The notes: generated from the sequence alone by a model not told the origin. A stretch of DNA of 64,000 nucleotides from Kingdonia uniflora (GCA_014058105.1 JACGCM010002112.1:124001-188000); one strand, 5' to 3'. Shown: positions 33,994 to 46,549, counted from the stretch's first letter. Numbers and translations are program-made.

Positions 33994-34057
33994 ATTGTAT
34001 CAATGGTACATTTGGTGTAAGAGCTATTTTATGCTATTATGAAATTAGGCCCTTACA
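33994..34057 (+). repeat. Residual LTR end between elements B and C
   Basis: About 64 bp matching the last part of the C 3' LTR (GGTACATTTG, TTAGGCCCTTACA). It precedes a primer site and the gag of C. It could be both the 3' LTR remnant of B and the 5' LTR remnant of C. Confidence 0.75.
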
Positions 34058-34076
34058 TTTGGCGTTGTCTGTGGGA
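34058..34076 (+). promoter_or_regulatory. Putative primer binding site of element C
   Basis: TTTGGCGTTGTCTGTGGGA follows the LTR remnant directly; equivalent to the site in A and F. Confidence 0.65.
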
Positions 34077-34135
34077 AAGAAGACATTTCCACAAAATCCT
34101 AAGGCACATAGTTACTCAATAATCACTTTTCCATT

Positions 34136-35570
34136 ATGGTGACTTCCAAGCTACCAGCCACAGGAGTCCAGCTTTATATTTCAGTCAAACAAGATTAGTT
34201 TGCAGAATTATGGACAAACCTCCATGCTAAAATAGAGAAGCAGAATGAGCTCGAGCGTCAGTTGTTGCTTGACCGCGAGCTTCACAATCATGAACTAGAA
34301 AGTGAGTGTTAAGCTCATCAAACAGAATTGAAGCGACATGAAGAACAGATGACAGCGATACAGGCTTCCTTGCAAGCCTTGCAAGACAACCAGTAAGTTC
34401 CCCTTCCAAGGGAACGTGATCAAATACCAGTGAACTCCAGAGTTTTATCGCAAGAATGATTAGGACCTCTAGGAAAAAATAGCAAAGGAGCTTCCAGACA
34501 TCTCTGTAATGACCCAGACATACTAGAAACTTTAATTCATCTAGGACGGGAAGATAAGTTTGACATCAATAGAGGATGTCGGCCTTCCAAACAATAAAAA
34601 GAGGAATAACAACCTCAATCCAGGATACCAACATGTGAATGTTTGACTGAGGGTACTAGTACTCATAACCCCCGGTCTGCACGCCAAGTCGCTCAAACAC
34701 CACGACAATATGTCATACAGGAACACATGGATCAACAAATCAAGGAATTAATCAAATCTCAAGCTCTCGGCAATAAGAATGATTTAACCAAATTACAAGG
34801 TAGTTTTATCGCTAAAGAGTTATTTGATATGGAAGTATCGACAGGTTTCTATACTCCGAAGATACGTTAGTATAAAGGCAACCGATCCAAAGGAACACAT
34901 TCAATAATTCTGCGATTCATTTGGATTATATTCAAATTTGAACCATATTATGTATCGCCTGTTCACCACAAACCTGCAGGAAGAAGCGTTTTGGTGGTTT
35001 TATTCTTTGCCAGAAGATTCTATCCTCATATTCGACTAACTACAGAAGATCTTTGTCAAGACATATGCTCACATTAATGACAAATAAGAGAATTTGTACA
35101 CTCTTATTAGTCTTTAACAATCTCAAGGAGAGTAGCTTGATGTCTTTGCAAAGAAGTTTTTGGAACTCGCCTCGAAGGTTAACAATCTCGATCTGAAAAC
35201 AACCGTTTCTGCATTTACTAATGCACTACAGATCGATTGCAAAGTAAAGGAGCATCTCTTTTTGAACAAACCCTCAACCTTGGAAGACATGATTACCAAG
35301 GTCAATGGGTATGTCGACCTAGAAAGGATGATGACCGAAAGGTATAAATATACTAAAAAAGTCCTAACCATGATAGGTCAAAAAATAGATCGCGATAGTA
35401 AACAAAATGATGGTCAGGGTTATCAAAAGTGAGCTAAAGCAAATACAGACAAATCTTGGAAAGGCAATTTATTACTCAAACCGGTCCTCCCAAAGATGAA
35501 TGTTCGGATCTCAGCAATTTTTCCCATGCTAGCAAAAGAGAAGTTCTATCGTGTATCTTAGCTGCTGGAT
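34136..35570 (+). pseudogene. gag: gag of element C
   Basis: ATG at 34136 reads MVTSKLPATGVQL. The Gag core follows: HMDQQIKELIKSQALGNKND, a frameshift near 34868, then the DPKEHIQ region, FWWFYSLPEDSI, FAKKFLELASKVNNLDLKT and VSAFTNALQIDCKVKEHLFL. The run 35160-35432 (90 codons) is open and includes TKVNGYVDLERMMTERYKYT. More than ten stops are present, many explained by single transitions. It is the clearest Gag C-terminal half in the window. Confidence 0.85.
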
Positions 35571-36540
35571 CCCATAGAAGGCGAACCATACTACATGCAT
35601 CACAAGGTAACTCATCATAAAACTGACAACTGTTATGCTTTATAGAGGTTGCTAGAATACATTTTCAAAGACAGGAGAATGCACGAGTACATTATTGACC
35701 TAGAAGGATACAAGAATGGAAGCTATAAGATGTAAGTCAAAGATCAATCCATGGAAATACACTTGTACCATATGTACCACAGTAACATATTCAAGAGGAG
35801 GAGGTTAGCGGAATGCTGTAACTTTACAGTTTAAGATAAATAAGCTAAACTCCTTCTTGAATTAAGCAATTGATGAATTGGGATTTTATTTGAGGATTTT
35901 GATATCAGTCACGTCAAGTTTCCACATCTTGACACCCTGATTATTATGCTTAAGATGAAGAAATTCCTCATGCATACAATAATGATCGATACTGGCAGCA
36001 GTAATGAGATCATTTTTTAGAGCACAATCGATCAAATAGGATTGGCAGATCAAGTTATACAAAACGACATTGATATCAATGGATTTAATAGATCTAAAGA
36101 AAAATGAGTTGAAAAAATCATCCTATCCATTACCATTGGACACACCACTATCGACGTTGTTTTCTACATCATCAATGACAAATCCTGTTACCTAGGGATC
36201 ATGGGCCACTGCGGGATACACAACATGGAAGCAATCACATCAACATACCATCAAACACTTCATTTCAAGCACAATGGTGACATCTATAAAATCAAAGTCT
36301 CTCAAAAGCTCTCATGAGCTTATGAAAATACCGTCTCTGCTTTACTAGACACATCTGACAAATTTACTGCGTAACAATTACAGAAAGCTGGTCACACCGA
36401 TGATTAGCCTTTAATAGAAAAACCTATAAAATATATTGACATCGATGGGTCTAGAAGAGATACTTATATTGGTACCAAACTGGTCCAATAAGAGAAGGAC
36501 GTTCTCATACATTTTTTAAAGATGAATTGAGACGTCTTCG
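35571..36540 (+). pseudogene. Protease region of element C
   Basis: After a linker with DNCYAL and HEYIIDLEGYKNGSYKM, the retropepsin site reads MIDTGSSNEIIF (DTGSS at 35986-36000), followed by DIDINGFNRSKEK, IDVVFYIINDKS and LGIMGHCGIHNMEAITSTYH. The linker to RT contains YIGTKLVQ. Stops in the frame (for example just after the active site) disable it. Confidence 0.8.
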
Positions 36541-37900
36541 CTTGGACTTTTAAAGAAATGCCAGAAGTCGACCCAGCCAAGGTGTGTCACAAATTGAGCA
36601 TCAACAACAAAGCCATGACAGACAAATCTAAATAGAGAAGGCTATCACCTAATATCTGAGTTGAAGTCAACCATATAATTGATAAGTTGATCAAAGTTGG
36701 ATTCATTGAAGAAGTAAAGTACCCAAATTGGATCTCTGACATTGTCGCTGTTCTAAAAAAGAACGAGAAAGTTAAAGTTTAGGTAGATTTCACATATCTA
36801 AACAAACATACGTCAAAGGACAGTTTTACTCTTCTAATCATTCATCAAATTTTTGATTCTACAGTAGGTCACGAGCTACTATCTATGATGGATGCTTCTT
36901 CGAGATATAACCAGATACCCTTTTTAAATGAAGATTTGGAAAGGACCACTTTTATCAATAAAAAAGGGCTCTACTGTTACAGAGTCATGCCTTTCCGACT
37001 GAAGAATGCCAAAGTAACTTATCAAAGGTTAATAACAACTATGCTCATAGTACACTTGGTGAAAATTATTGAAGTATGCATCGATGATCTGCTCTGCAAA
37101 AGCTTATAGAAGAAGGATCATATCACAGATCTCAATATAGTCTTTCACCTTATGTGATCATACCGGATGAAGCCCAATCCTGATAAATATAAATTCGGAG
37201 TGCACTCGGGAAAATTCTAGGGACCTCTCATTAGAAAAAAGGTGATCGAAGCTGATCCAGATCAGATTCGAGCTCTACTCAACATGTCGTATCCATAAAC
37301 AATGAAAGAGGTACGAAAGCTCGCTGGCAAGATTGCCGCTATCAATTATTTCATCTCTAAGTCTTCAGATTGAGGTTGATGGCTATTCTTGTCACTTCGA
37401 GGATATACCAAAAAGGTAAGTTCGGCCAAACGAAGAGATCGAATGGGCAGAAGAATGTAAAACGCCTTTTCATGAAATCAATGTCTATCTTGGGAAATCT
37501 TCTATAATGAGTACCTTAGTAGACAATGAGGAATTGATCATCTACCTCATAGTTTCAAATAATTTTCTTAACTCGGTTCTCATTTGACTCGATGGAAAGA
37601 TTGAGAAATCGGTATATTTCCTCAGTAAAACCCTCACTCCAGCAAAAACAAGATATTTCAAGATTGAGCGACTCCTCCTAACCCTTATTTATACTTTATA
37701 GAAACTCAAATACTATTTTTGAGCTCATTCAGTCAAAGTCATGATGAGCTACCCACTTTGGGAAGTTCTATCTAAAAAGGATAAATCAAGAAGAGTGCAG
37801 CGATGGTCAGTCAGTTTAGGTGAACACAATATCAAATTTGAATAAAGTACTTTAGAAAAAGATTAAACTATGGCTAACTTCTTAGTAGACCTCCTAGCTG
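36541..37900 (+). pseudogene. Reverse transcriptase and RNase H of element C
   Basis: Reads EMPEVDPAKVCHKLSINNKA, LIKVGFIEEVKYPNWISDIV, LNKHTSKDSF, MMDASSRYNQIPFLNEDLER and VMPFRLKNAK, then the active site VCIDDLL (37074-37094) with Cys for Tyr. LAGKIAAINYFISKSSD and the RNase H region (ELIIYLIV) follow but are broken by many stops. It is more decayed than A in the RNase H part. Confidence 0.85.
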
Positions 37901-38580
37901 AAGACCCTGATTGGGAAGAGCACGATTCTGATATGACAGAAGACACACAAGATGATCAACCACCTTCCAAACCCTTTGATGAGCGAGCTGCTTAGATTAT
38001 ACATAAAGGCTAGAGACTTCTAACTAATGGATCAACAGGACCCGTAGGGTCAGGGATAGGAATTGAGCTAATTACACCATCAAATGAAAAGATTGACAAA
38101 TCAATATGCTTGGATTTTGAAGTCTCAAATAATGTTACAGAGTACGATGCCTTGATCTATGGGCTTAATTTGGCACAAGAAATCAAAAATCCTGAACTAT
38201 CAGTCAATACAGACTCATTACTAATAGTCCATAATTACTCCGTGCAATGCAAGAAGAATGTCAAGATGGTCAACTATACAACCCTCATTGCTGATAGGAT
38301 AAGAATATTCATTAAAGCTACTATCGACTATTTACCTCGAGGAGAAAACCGACACGCTGATTCCTTGGCTTACTTAGCCGGGGTCTTGGGTATAGAAGCA
38401 AGATACCTCCAAATCGAAGTGATCATAACCCCTAGCATTGATCTCCCCTTGGAATGCGCGATCAATACTGGGGGCGATAAAGAGGAGGATGACGATTGGA
38501 GGAAGGCTTTTCTCGTATACCTCAGCCCAAAGAATGAGTGTGATGGGTTACTTTCAAAAGATCTAAAAGAACGTAGATAA
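37901..38580 (+). pseudogene. Second (archaeal-type) RNase H of element C
   Basis: The 156-codon open run 38110-38580 reads DFEVSNNVTEYDALIYGLNL, LSVNTDSLLIVHNYSVQCKK and IDYLPRGENRHADSLAYLAG. Upstream, TGSTGPVGSGIGI precedes it. The linker INTGGDKEEDDDWRKAFLVY leads to integrase. This is the best kept copy of the domain in the window and shows what element A interrupted in B. Confidence 0.85.
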
Positions 38581-39747
38581 TTGATTGAAAACTCCAAGTG
38601 TTATATAGTTCAGAAAGCCCATTTATATCAAAGATCAGTGAAAGGGCCTTATCTCAAGTGCCTCTCAAAGCAACAAGCAGATGAAATGCTTAAGGAATTA
38701 TATGAAGGAACATGTGGCTCCCATGCAGCAGGATGATCCCTTACTAACAAAGAAATTACACATGGATTCTTCTGGCTAGGGATGCGAATGTAAGTTGAAG
38801 AGTACTCACGCAAATACGACGCATATCAGAGACATGGTCAGCAAATACGAGCACCTACACTAGAGCTCAATGCCAGTGTGGTATTCTGACCTTTCAAGAG
38901 GTAGGCACTCGATCTAGTGGGAGAATTCCCATACACACCAGGTAACAGAAAGTTCTTACTCGTTGCAACAAATTACTTTACACAATGGGTGGAAGCAGTT
39001 CCCTTTTGCCGAACTCATAAAGAAGAAATTATCTAATTTATCTTGGAACATATCATTACAAGATTTGGTTGCCCTACCCGATTCAGATTGATAACGAGCC
39101 ATAATTCGTTGGATAGAAGGTAACTATTTTTCTCAATAAACACAACATCATTCATTCCCATCTAATCCATACTACTCCCAAGCAAATGGGCAGGTCAAAA
39201 TCTTAAACAAGACGATAATGGATGGAATCAAAAAGAGACTCAAATCAAAAAAGAAAGGAAATTGGATAAGGGAGTTGCCTCATGTTTTATGGGCTTACCG
39301 TACTTCACCAAGACAATCAACTGGATGTTCCCCCTTCTTCCTTGCTTATGGAACTGAAGCCATCATCCTAACAGAATATCACCATCCTGTCAAAGATTAC
39401 GAGCTAACAGATGAGGAAAATGAATTCGAATTAGCCTGTAATATGAATTGGATCGATGAGACTTGAGGTCGAGCTATTGCCAACCTGGGTCGATATCATC
39501 ATATACTAGCTAGTTCGTATAACTGAGGAGTCTGAAGTTGTGAGATCCAAATCGATGATCTAGTCCTCATAGAGATCCCCATGGGTAGAAAAAATTTAAA
39601 ATGCCAGGATGATCGCAGAAATTTGGGAAGGTCCATTTCTGGTCATAGGGCGAACTAGACTTGGATCCTACAGCCTCATGACAAAGAAAGGCGTTAGAAT
39701 ACTAAGCCCTGGGAAAAGTAGGAGATTGAAATGATATTATCGCTAGA
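38581..39747 (+). pseudogene. Integrase of element C
   Basis: Zinc-binding part: YEGTCGSHAAG and VEEYSRKYDAYQRHG. Core: ALDLVGEFPYTPGNRKFLLV, EHIITRFGCP, then a damaged stretch where RIDNGPQF is expected, so the second catalytic Asp is lost or frameshifted. C-terminal part: WAYRTSPRQSTGCSPFFLAY, TEAIILTEYHHPVKDYELTD. The open run 39218-39466 covers this. The end is near 39747. Many stops. Confidence 0.85.
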
Positions 39748-39897
39748 ACCCAAGTTTCCAAGCTTAGTATACATCTATTAATCTCCAAAAGCGAGATTGC
39801 AATCTCCAACATTGTGTATATTCTTTTTTGACTAAATGTAAACTTTCAAGTTTTTTCCCACATTAATCTACAATCATACATATATATAAATATCAAA

Positions 39898-40070
39898 GAT
39901 TAAAGTAAAGCTAATACTAGCTTTTAATCAATGAACTCTACTATCTCTAAGACTCAGGATAAAGCAAAGGTAAAACTAGCTTTCAGTGTCTAGCATCTAC
40001 AATACAGAAGATCTCAACCATCTCTAAGACTCAGGATAAAGCAAAGGTAAAACTAGCTTTCATCTGTCTA
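39898..40070 (+). repeat. Hairpin tandem repeats of element C
   Basis: Three monomers of the GATAAAGCAAAGGTAAAACT-AGCTTTCA type (39898, 39957, 40032); the last two share an upstream ATCTCTAAGACTCAG. Same position as in A. Confidence 0.75.
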
Positions 40071-40106
40071 ACATCTATAATATAGAAGCAAAAGCAGTTT
40101 ACTTAT

Positions 40107-43100
40107 TTATACAAGTTTTTTCTTGCTGTCAGCAGATAAACCTTCCCCTACAGTTGGAGCTCGTGAAGCCATAAAGTCTTGTGCTCGAGCAACAACAATC
40201 TCCCTTCCTCATTCTACTTGCTCTACAATAATGGGGTTAATTCCAGTTTCCATAGAATTTAGGCAGTTACCTCCATCTACTTCAGTCTGGCAGATATAAC
40301 CTTTAAACACCAGACAATCCTGCAACGTGTCCCTTTCAAATTCAAGCCTCTTTACTTCTTTCACCAAATAAACAATTAGTGCCATTATCTCCCTCGAATG
40401 CACTTCATTCTTGAAAAGTTTGCCTCAATTATGTATGACCAGGTCAACAAAACTACTATGTATACTCAATTTTTTTTATTTAACTTTGCGTAGCGAATCT
40501 TGGCTCGCTCCAAGCATCCCTCTAGATCTAATACGACACTGGTCAATGACTCTATCAGTTTTTCTAATCTGTCCTGTTCAACCATTCTTTTCTATTTATT
40601 ATCGCTTAACTCCTGTACATTCCGCCGCATCACCATCAACTCCTCCGCCTATTTTTGTAAAACCTCATCTATGTTACTTCCCCTGGACAAAGAATTCTTC
40701 AACATTTCATTCTTTTTTCTTAAAGCTTCCTCCAAACCCCTGCGCAAATCGACCTCCCTAATTTTGGAATCGGCAAACTCAGCCTCCATATTTCTTATTC
40801 TTTCATGCGAATTGCGTACTACCGCGCGAACATATTTAAGATCGACCTTAAGCGCTGCTATATGCTCCAAATGCGCCTTCCCTTTATGATTTTTCTTCTC
40901 AAGTTATTCCCTAAAATCCACTATATCCCTTACTTTCCTTTTCAGTCTCTCCATCACATCCCTCTTACTACCATGACTACTTGATACTTCAACCTTCATT
41001 CTCTCTAACCGTTCACAGAGCTTGTCACAATGATTTTGGGTACTCTGGATACTATCCTCCTTCCTTTTTATAGTATCACTTAACTTCACCATATTACTTT
41101 CCACATTCAATAAATCAGCTCGCTCTATTACCACTTCGCCCTCATTCCTCCTCAATTCCCCCAACAAATTATTAAGATACCTTGTTAATTGCAATACTTC
41201 AGCCTCTAACGATCTAATACAATATTGCACAATATCCGCTTCTTTGCACTTCCCCTTTACGTACTCTAGCGTGCTCTTCAACTTCTCAATCTCACTATAC
41301 GTACTCACTAGCTCTCATTGAACTCTCCCTAACTCCACTTCCTTATTCTCGATCTGCTGGTTCAGCTCGCTAGCTATCTTTTTTGACTTAGTCATCCTAA
41401 GCTCCACTTTTACATACTGATCTGCGCTATCTTCAAGTAACTTTTCGATCCCATCCAATTTAAGTTTAAACTTATAATTTCATCTCAGCACATGTTCCTC
41501 ACGAGATCGTGCGGCGTCTAGCTCGGCCTGCACAGCAGTTCAATTTCAAGTTAAAAATATTAAGAACATTTTATATTTCTCCTATAAACAGTTCGATATA
41601 CATTAGTTTGCATATATTATTACATCTTTTACAGTCAGATTATTTTTCATATAACCACCAGAACGAGCTAGTACTTAGCCTTCAAGCTATGATGACTTCT
41701 CGTACTGGTGACCATACGCTCTATAATCTCAGGATCGGATGAATACAACGATCTTCTAAAATTTCAAGGTACATATTTTTAACCCTCTCTCACTGTTTAT
41801 TACAGCTCCTGAGAATAAGGTCGATTACATATGTCTTTAATTACTTCTGGAGTACATTTTTCTAATAAAACTAGGAAAAGGTTGCATTTTTAGACTTAAT
41901 CCTATCTTTTTTCTTAGATCAATCCTAAACAAGGTACAAATATATCAATTCAGTATTTTTTGCTATTTCTTTTATATTCTCTAACTTGAAACTCTGCACG
42001 AATGGTCGAGAAACCTGCTACATTCGCAGAATTTTTCTCCTTATCAAGCTCTTTATCTAAATCTTCAATTCTGAGGTGCATGTCTTTAAGCTCCAACAAA
42101 TCAATATTTATAGATCAATACATCATAGACCAATCTTTCAAGTACTTCAAAATATATTCCATACAACAAATTGTCTCATTCCACAAAAAATGTCACTACA
42201 GTTTTACTCTACTTTATCGTTCTCCCCCCGATTCTCAAACTCTGTCCTAACAGAGACCAAATCCAAACCTTTAACAGTGTTATGGGGAGGTGTACTACCT
42301 GCCTCGGGGTCATCCACTTGTTCGAGCTCCTCCACCTCTACCAATCGTCCTTCTACTCTAACTTGGACATTATCCCCAGAGTAGCCGACCTCTTGGAGTT
42401 TTAGCCCGAGATTGTTACGAGCAATAATCAACTCCTCCACATTCTTTCTAGACTCCTCTTCGAGCTGATCCATGGTTATTTAGAATGTATCTTTCAAAGA
42501 TTTCACCTCTAAGATCGAGCGCTCCTTCACTTCCGCAAGGTTAGTTCGCTCCCTTGCTAAATCCTTCTCCAACTGAGTTACCTACTTTTTAAGCTCCACC
42601 TTTCCTTCGTTGAAACCCAAACAAATACCGCTGAGCACACGTGTAACCTACAAAACAACATGCATAAATCATACTCGAACATTTCAAATACATACAACAA
42701 ATCTTAGTATTACTATTACTCTACATAACTTCATACTCACCGCTGCATCCAACTCATCAAAGCCTTCTCGAGCAGCAAACCTCATCTTATTTTCGACCGC
42801 GCGAGGCTCATCCTCCTTGCTCGAAATCAAAATTTCTTCCTCCACCTCATTCATTGCAGGAGGAGGAGGGGGGGGGGATAATGTCTACTTTTATCTTCTT
42901 CAAAGGAGTCTCGACCTTCCCACTTTCTAAGGTAACAAACTTCGAAGAGTCGACCTTGGCTCCTCTCTTCTTTGTCGGCTTAAAGCATATTTTGCCAAAC
43001 AAGGAACCTGCAGGTTTCGGCATCAGCGACATAGGTCCAGCTTTTACTAGCATTGGCCTTTTTCCAATACTTTCTGGTAATTTAGCTCTAGGAGCAGTAC

Positions 43101-44640
43101 ATGATCCCTCTCCAGTTATCTTTATCTTGCTTGCAATTTTTGAGCTTTAACAGATCTATTATTAGCCCTCTTGGCCTACTAATCTCCAAATAACCCAATA
43201 CAACTTCAAGTTCAACTCCTTCTCGGGATACAATATTGATCAAAGATTCTTTTTTGGTCACTTTTGAATGAGGATCTGCATACAAAATATATAATACTAT
43301 CATAATCAAGCAGAGTACATTCACAAACACAGTTCAAAAGTAATAAGATTTACTTACGTTTCTTAAAAGATTTGCATTTAAGGGGAAGGGCATCCTTGTC
43401 AGCTTGATGGAGACACTCGCCCTTTACCTAAATCAAATTGTCATTCCAAACCCTTCTAATTGAATTCAGGTCGAAAAATTGGGGTCGAGATGAGCTAGAA
43501 CAAAAGTACGCACCACCAATATTTACATAGTATTTCACAGTATAATACCACAAAGCATCTACAGGTGTCAATCTTCTCTCATTCCCCTTACGGGCGAACC
43601 TCCAATTCAAATTTTCCCAACCATTTATAGCCTCATACATGTTACCATTCAACTGGGCAAGGAAAGCTTTGATTTTATTCATGATACCTTTAGTAATATT
43701 GCTTAAAGGCACCACTAACCCATAATCGAACTGGGCAAGGTAATACAAAAAACACTCTCATCTAAATCACTTTCTTTATTCCCATTAAAATACTCAAGGG
43801 AAACACCCTCTGGGATTTTTCAAAAACATTTCTCGCGCTCCAGATCAAGAAGCACAAATTTTTTACCTTTATCCCTTTTCCCATCCGAGCACCCTCAAAA
43901 AAGCTCTAAGAATGTTCAGTGGTATTCCCCCATACACCACCTACAATACCTTTATGCTTGCAAAAATCCTTGAATACTTCTGACTCTACGGGACAAGGGA
44001 AGAGATTACCAGAGAAATTTTGAAACTCGAACTTTTCCTCTACTACACTCTCTTCTGAAGAACTTAAACTTTTATCCTCTGCCGAACGACCAGAGGTGGA
44101 AGGTTCCATTTCGGACGATAAGCTTGAAATAAGATATAGATTTTTCCTAAGTACTTTTATACATGTCTACCTAAATATAGGTCTAGGTATTTCAGTCAAT
44201 TACTTAATTTTTTTCTTAATTCTTGTTATCAATAGTACATCAAAATACAGGAAATTATTTTTCATATATAGAGCAACTTTTTTAGCAAATACAGATACCA
44301 AAATTTCTAAATATAACACTTTTTCAAAATTTAAAATACAAAACATGAAGGATTCATTACCAATACACACGAAATTATTTCAACAAAAAAAGCACTGTTC
44401 AAAAATAGAAACTAACCCTTAATGGAAGAAGATGAATAAGGAATTCCAAAAGTCTCTTCCTTCATAACAACGCTCTGTAATAACAATTTTCTCTCCACCC
44501 CAAGGATATTATCCTCTTCGTCACTCCGACAACGATGACTCTCACCAAGATGTTTATCTCCTAAATTACTCCAATAAATTTTTGTTTCTTTTTTTAAAGT
44601 ATTGCCTCTCTGTATTCTGTAAATGTTTGGAAGAAGAGGG
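40107..44640 (-). pseudogene. Antisense gene a4 of element C (best preserved full order)
   Basis: Exon 1 (about 44640-44418) ends MKEETFGIPYSSSSIK. Exon 2 begins MEPSTSGRSAEDKSLSSSEE (44109) and holds LEYG-like YGLVVPLSNITKGIMNKI and YVNIGGAYFCSSSSRPQFFD. An intron follows at 43276-43358. Exon 3 begins DPHSKVTKKESLINIV. Basic and helical segments lead to a long coiled coil (41308-40649 largely open: SEIEKLKSTLEYVKGKCKEA, RRGLEEALRKKNEML). The C-terminus has ERDTLQDCLVFKGYICQTEV and NCLNSMETGI, stop at 40107-40109. A few stops remain. Likely a cytoplasmic or nuclear structural protein; the role is unknown. Confidence 0.78.
43276..43358 (-). other. Intron of a4, element C
   Basis: Minus-strand donor AAAC|GTAAGTAAATC and acceptor TGTATGCAG|ATCCTC, 83 bp; the flanks equal those of element B. 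Confidence 0.72.
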
Positions 44641-44647
44641 AGAAAGA

Positions 44648-44730
44648 TTATTTAATTTTTTTTTCTAACCGCTGGCAGTTATTGAGACTTGTGTTAGCCA
44701 TCCTCGGTTTTCCAACCAAGGCGTCCTTTC
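44648..44730 (-). promoter_or_regulatory. Conserved upstream block of a4, element C
   Basis: Minus strand: GACGCCTTGGTTGGAAAACC, GAGGATGGCTAACACAAG, AATAACTGCCAGCGGTTAG, then a weakened TATA (AATTAAATAATC). Confidence 0.6.
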
Positions 44731-45060
44731 GCTTGTTCCTGCCAGACGACTCATACCTTTTGGGTATAAATCCCTTTTCATAATTACCCTAAACCCTATA
44801 ATTAAATGCAACTATCTCTCCCTCTTACCCACATTACTCTTACACCCTTCACATTCATGATAACAAAATCAACCTACGCACAATCGAACTATATCTCCAA
44901 GAGAATTCTCATACTCACAATTTCTATTCTCCTACTCAACTTATTTATACAAATTATAACATTATTCCCAATAATGCACAATTTTGAAATTAAATTTATA
45001 TTAAGAACATAAATATTATCTATTTATTTTACTTACATTATTTCTAACTAACAGAAGTTC
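44731..45060. other. Spacer between a4 promoter and a2, element C
   Basis: AT- and T/C-rich noncoding sequence; no gene recognised. Confidence 0.45.
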
Positions 45061-45413
45061 TTAAGCATTGTTACACCTGAAATAACCAAGGTGTCCTATT
45101 GCACCACATCTGATCAATACATCACCAACAAACTTCTCATCTTCAACTTCAATCTTATCCAGCGCAATCTCCCTTTAGCAGTTTTTTGAGCTTCGGGCTC
45201 AGCGATTAATTCACGAAATACCTCACTCCAAAAGTGATGCTCAATCTCATTTTCCTTTGCTCTTGAAGTTAACCCACCCAACTGTAGTGCCGATTCATAC
45301 ATATCAACATCATAATTGAGCTGCCTAAATATCCTTTCACGGATTATTGTAACCTTTATAGCTAAATGCCCCTCTGTCGCGTATCGAACTCTCTGAGAGC
45401 GAGTCCTCACCAT
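45061..45413 (-). pseudogene. Antisense small gene a2, element C
   Basis: Starts MVRTRSQRVRYATEGHLAIK at 45413 and is open to 45114 (99 codons). A single-base frameshift near 45165 moves the conserved end to another frame, where it reads EDEKFVGDVLIRCGAIGHLG and YFRCNNA before TAA at 45061-45063. The middle keeps LGGLTSRAKENEIEHHFWSE. TATA box 31 bp upstream. Function unknown. Confidence 0.75.
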
Positions 45414-45444
45414 GTTTACTTATTCAACATCTTCATCTACAACA

Positions 45445-45452
45445 TATTTATA
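45445..45452 (-). promoter_or_regulatory. TATA box of a2, element C
   Basis: CGTTTATAAATATG on the minus strand, 31 bp upstream of the a2 ATG. Confidence 0.6.
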
Positions 45453-46169
45453 AACGCGGAGTATGATCACATTCAATCCCACCTTTTGCGCATATACAAG
45501 ATTTAAAGATAAGAATCACAACTGTCCAACTTAATCATCGCTTTCATCTCCTCTAATTAAGCTGAATATACATTTGATTGCATCCTCTTTCACAGACTTT
45601 ATTTTTATCATATCATTTGCACCATTAAATCGAGCTAACATATTTAACCCTCAAATCGTTTTGCACAACTTAGGATTCTACTTTTTAAAAAGTTCGTATT
45701 AGAGTATCATTTATTCTCAAACAGTCATATATATATATATATATATCTCGAAAACTACATTACTTTTAGCTCGACAAATATCTTTTGATAACCTTATAAC
45801 AGTTTAATCAGATCACACAGCTCAAAATCTCATTTCGATCTAATAACTATTTTAGACAGTTCGATATACTAAATTTATATAATTTCATATTGTGGCACAT
45901 TTTTGTAAAAATATTTTTCATTAGCTCAAAATTATATGATACATCTTACTTTATAAAATTTACTATAGAAACTTCCTAGAGATCGTTCTACAGATTACAA
46001 TCAATATCAGCTATTAACGAGAATTCAAATCTGAGCACCCGAAGCTTTTCCCACTTGAAACCACAACTTCTACAAGAAAGCGAAGATGGTTGTAAGAAAG
46101 ACATATTTTCAACTCTGAAGCCACCACCACCGCCACCATATCTTCAACCTTCACCCCCACAAATAAAAT
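45453..46169. other. Noncoding spacer between a2 and a1, element C
   Basis: AT-rich, includes an (AT)10-type run at 45728-45747. Near 46115-46140 CCACCACCACCGCCACC matches the conserved spacer piece of A and D. Confidence 0.5.
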
Positions 46170-46487
46170 CTACTCATGCGCATGAGAACAGTGAGAGATC
46201 CTGACATGGCTATCATTTTTCTCATCCTTCACAGTAATAGCCTTTTTTGAAAGAAAATGGAGATACACCCTTCGCAACCGCTCCGATTGGGAAGAACATA
46301 GGATTTCCATATGGCAATGATCCTCATCTACCTTCGCTGCCTCATAAATAGTCATACCTTCAAAGGAAGGACAGGCTGAATAAGGAAGGGGGAGATAAAG
46401 AGGGTGGGTCCCACAGTATTGAAGCTGGAGTTCTTGCACTTTGGCAAGAACCCTGTTCTCCCTTGCTGGACTTTTGGTAGTCACCAT
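46170..46487 (-). pseudogene. Antisense small gene a1, element C (open frame)
   Basis: An uninterrupted frame of 105 codons: MVTTKSPARENRVLAKVQEL, LPLPYSACPSFEGMTIYEAA, KVDEDHCHMEILCSSQSERL, RRVYLHFLSKKAITV. It aligns with a1 of D over the start, the PxPP.Y..GM/LS..EA.EA.EDxYC region and LAED/LSKK. This is the only a1 with both start and stop intact, though it has diverged. Own TATA box 62 bp upstream. Marked as pseudogene because the element is dead; the frame itself could be expressed. Confidence 0.7.
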
Positions 46488-46549
46488 TGGTTAATTTACT
46501 GAGATAAAAGTACCTGAAGAAGGATAACCGACATAACAACAGTGTAAAG

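Noticed and set aside
33753..34142. 129-codon plus-strand ORF
   Set aside because: It overlaps the a1 remnant on the minus strand, the LTR end and the primer site; a shadow frame.
42866..42880. Poly-G run as a G-quadruplex
   Set aside because: A single G tract interrupted by one A, without four spaced G-runs; it lies in a degraded exon of a4.
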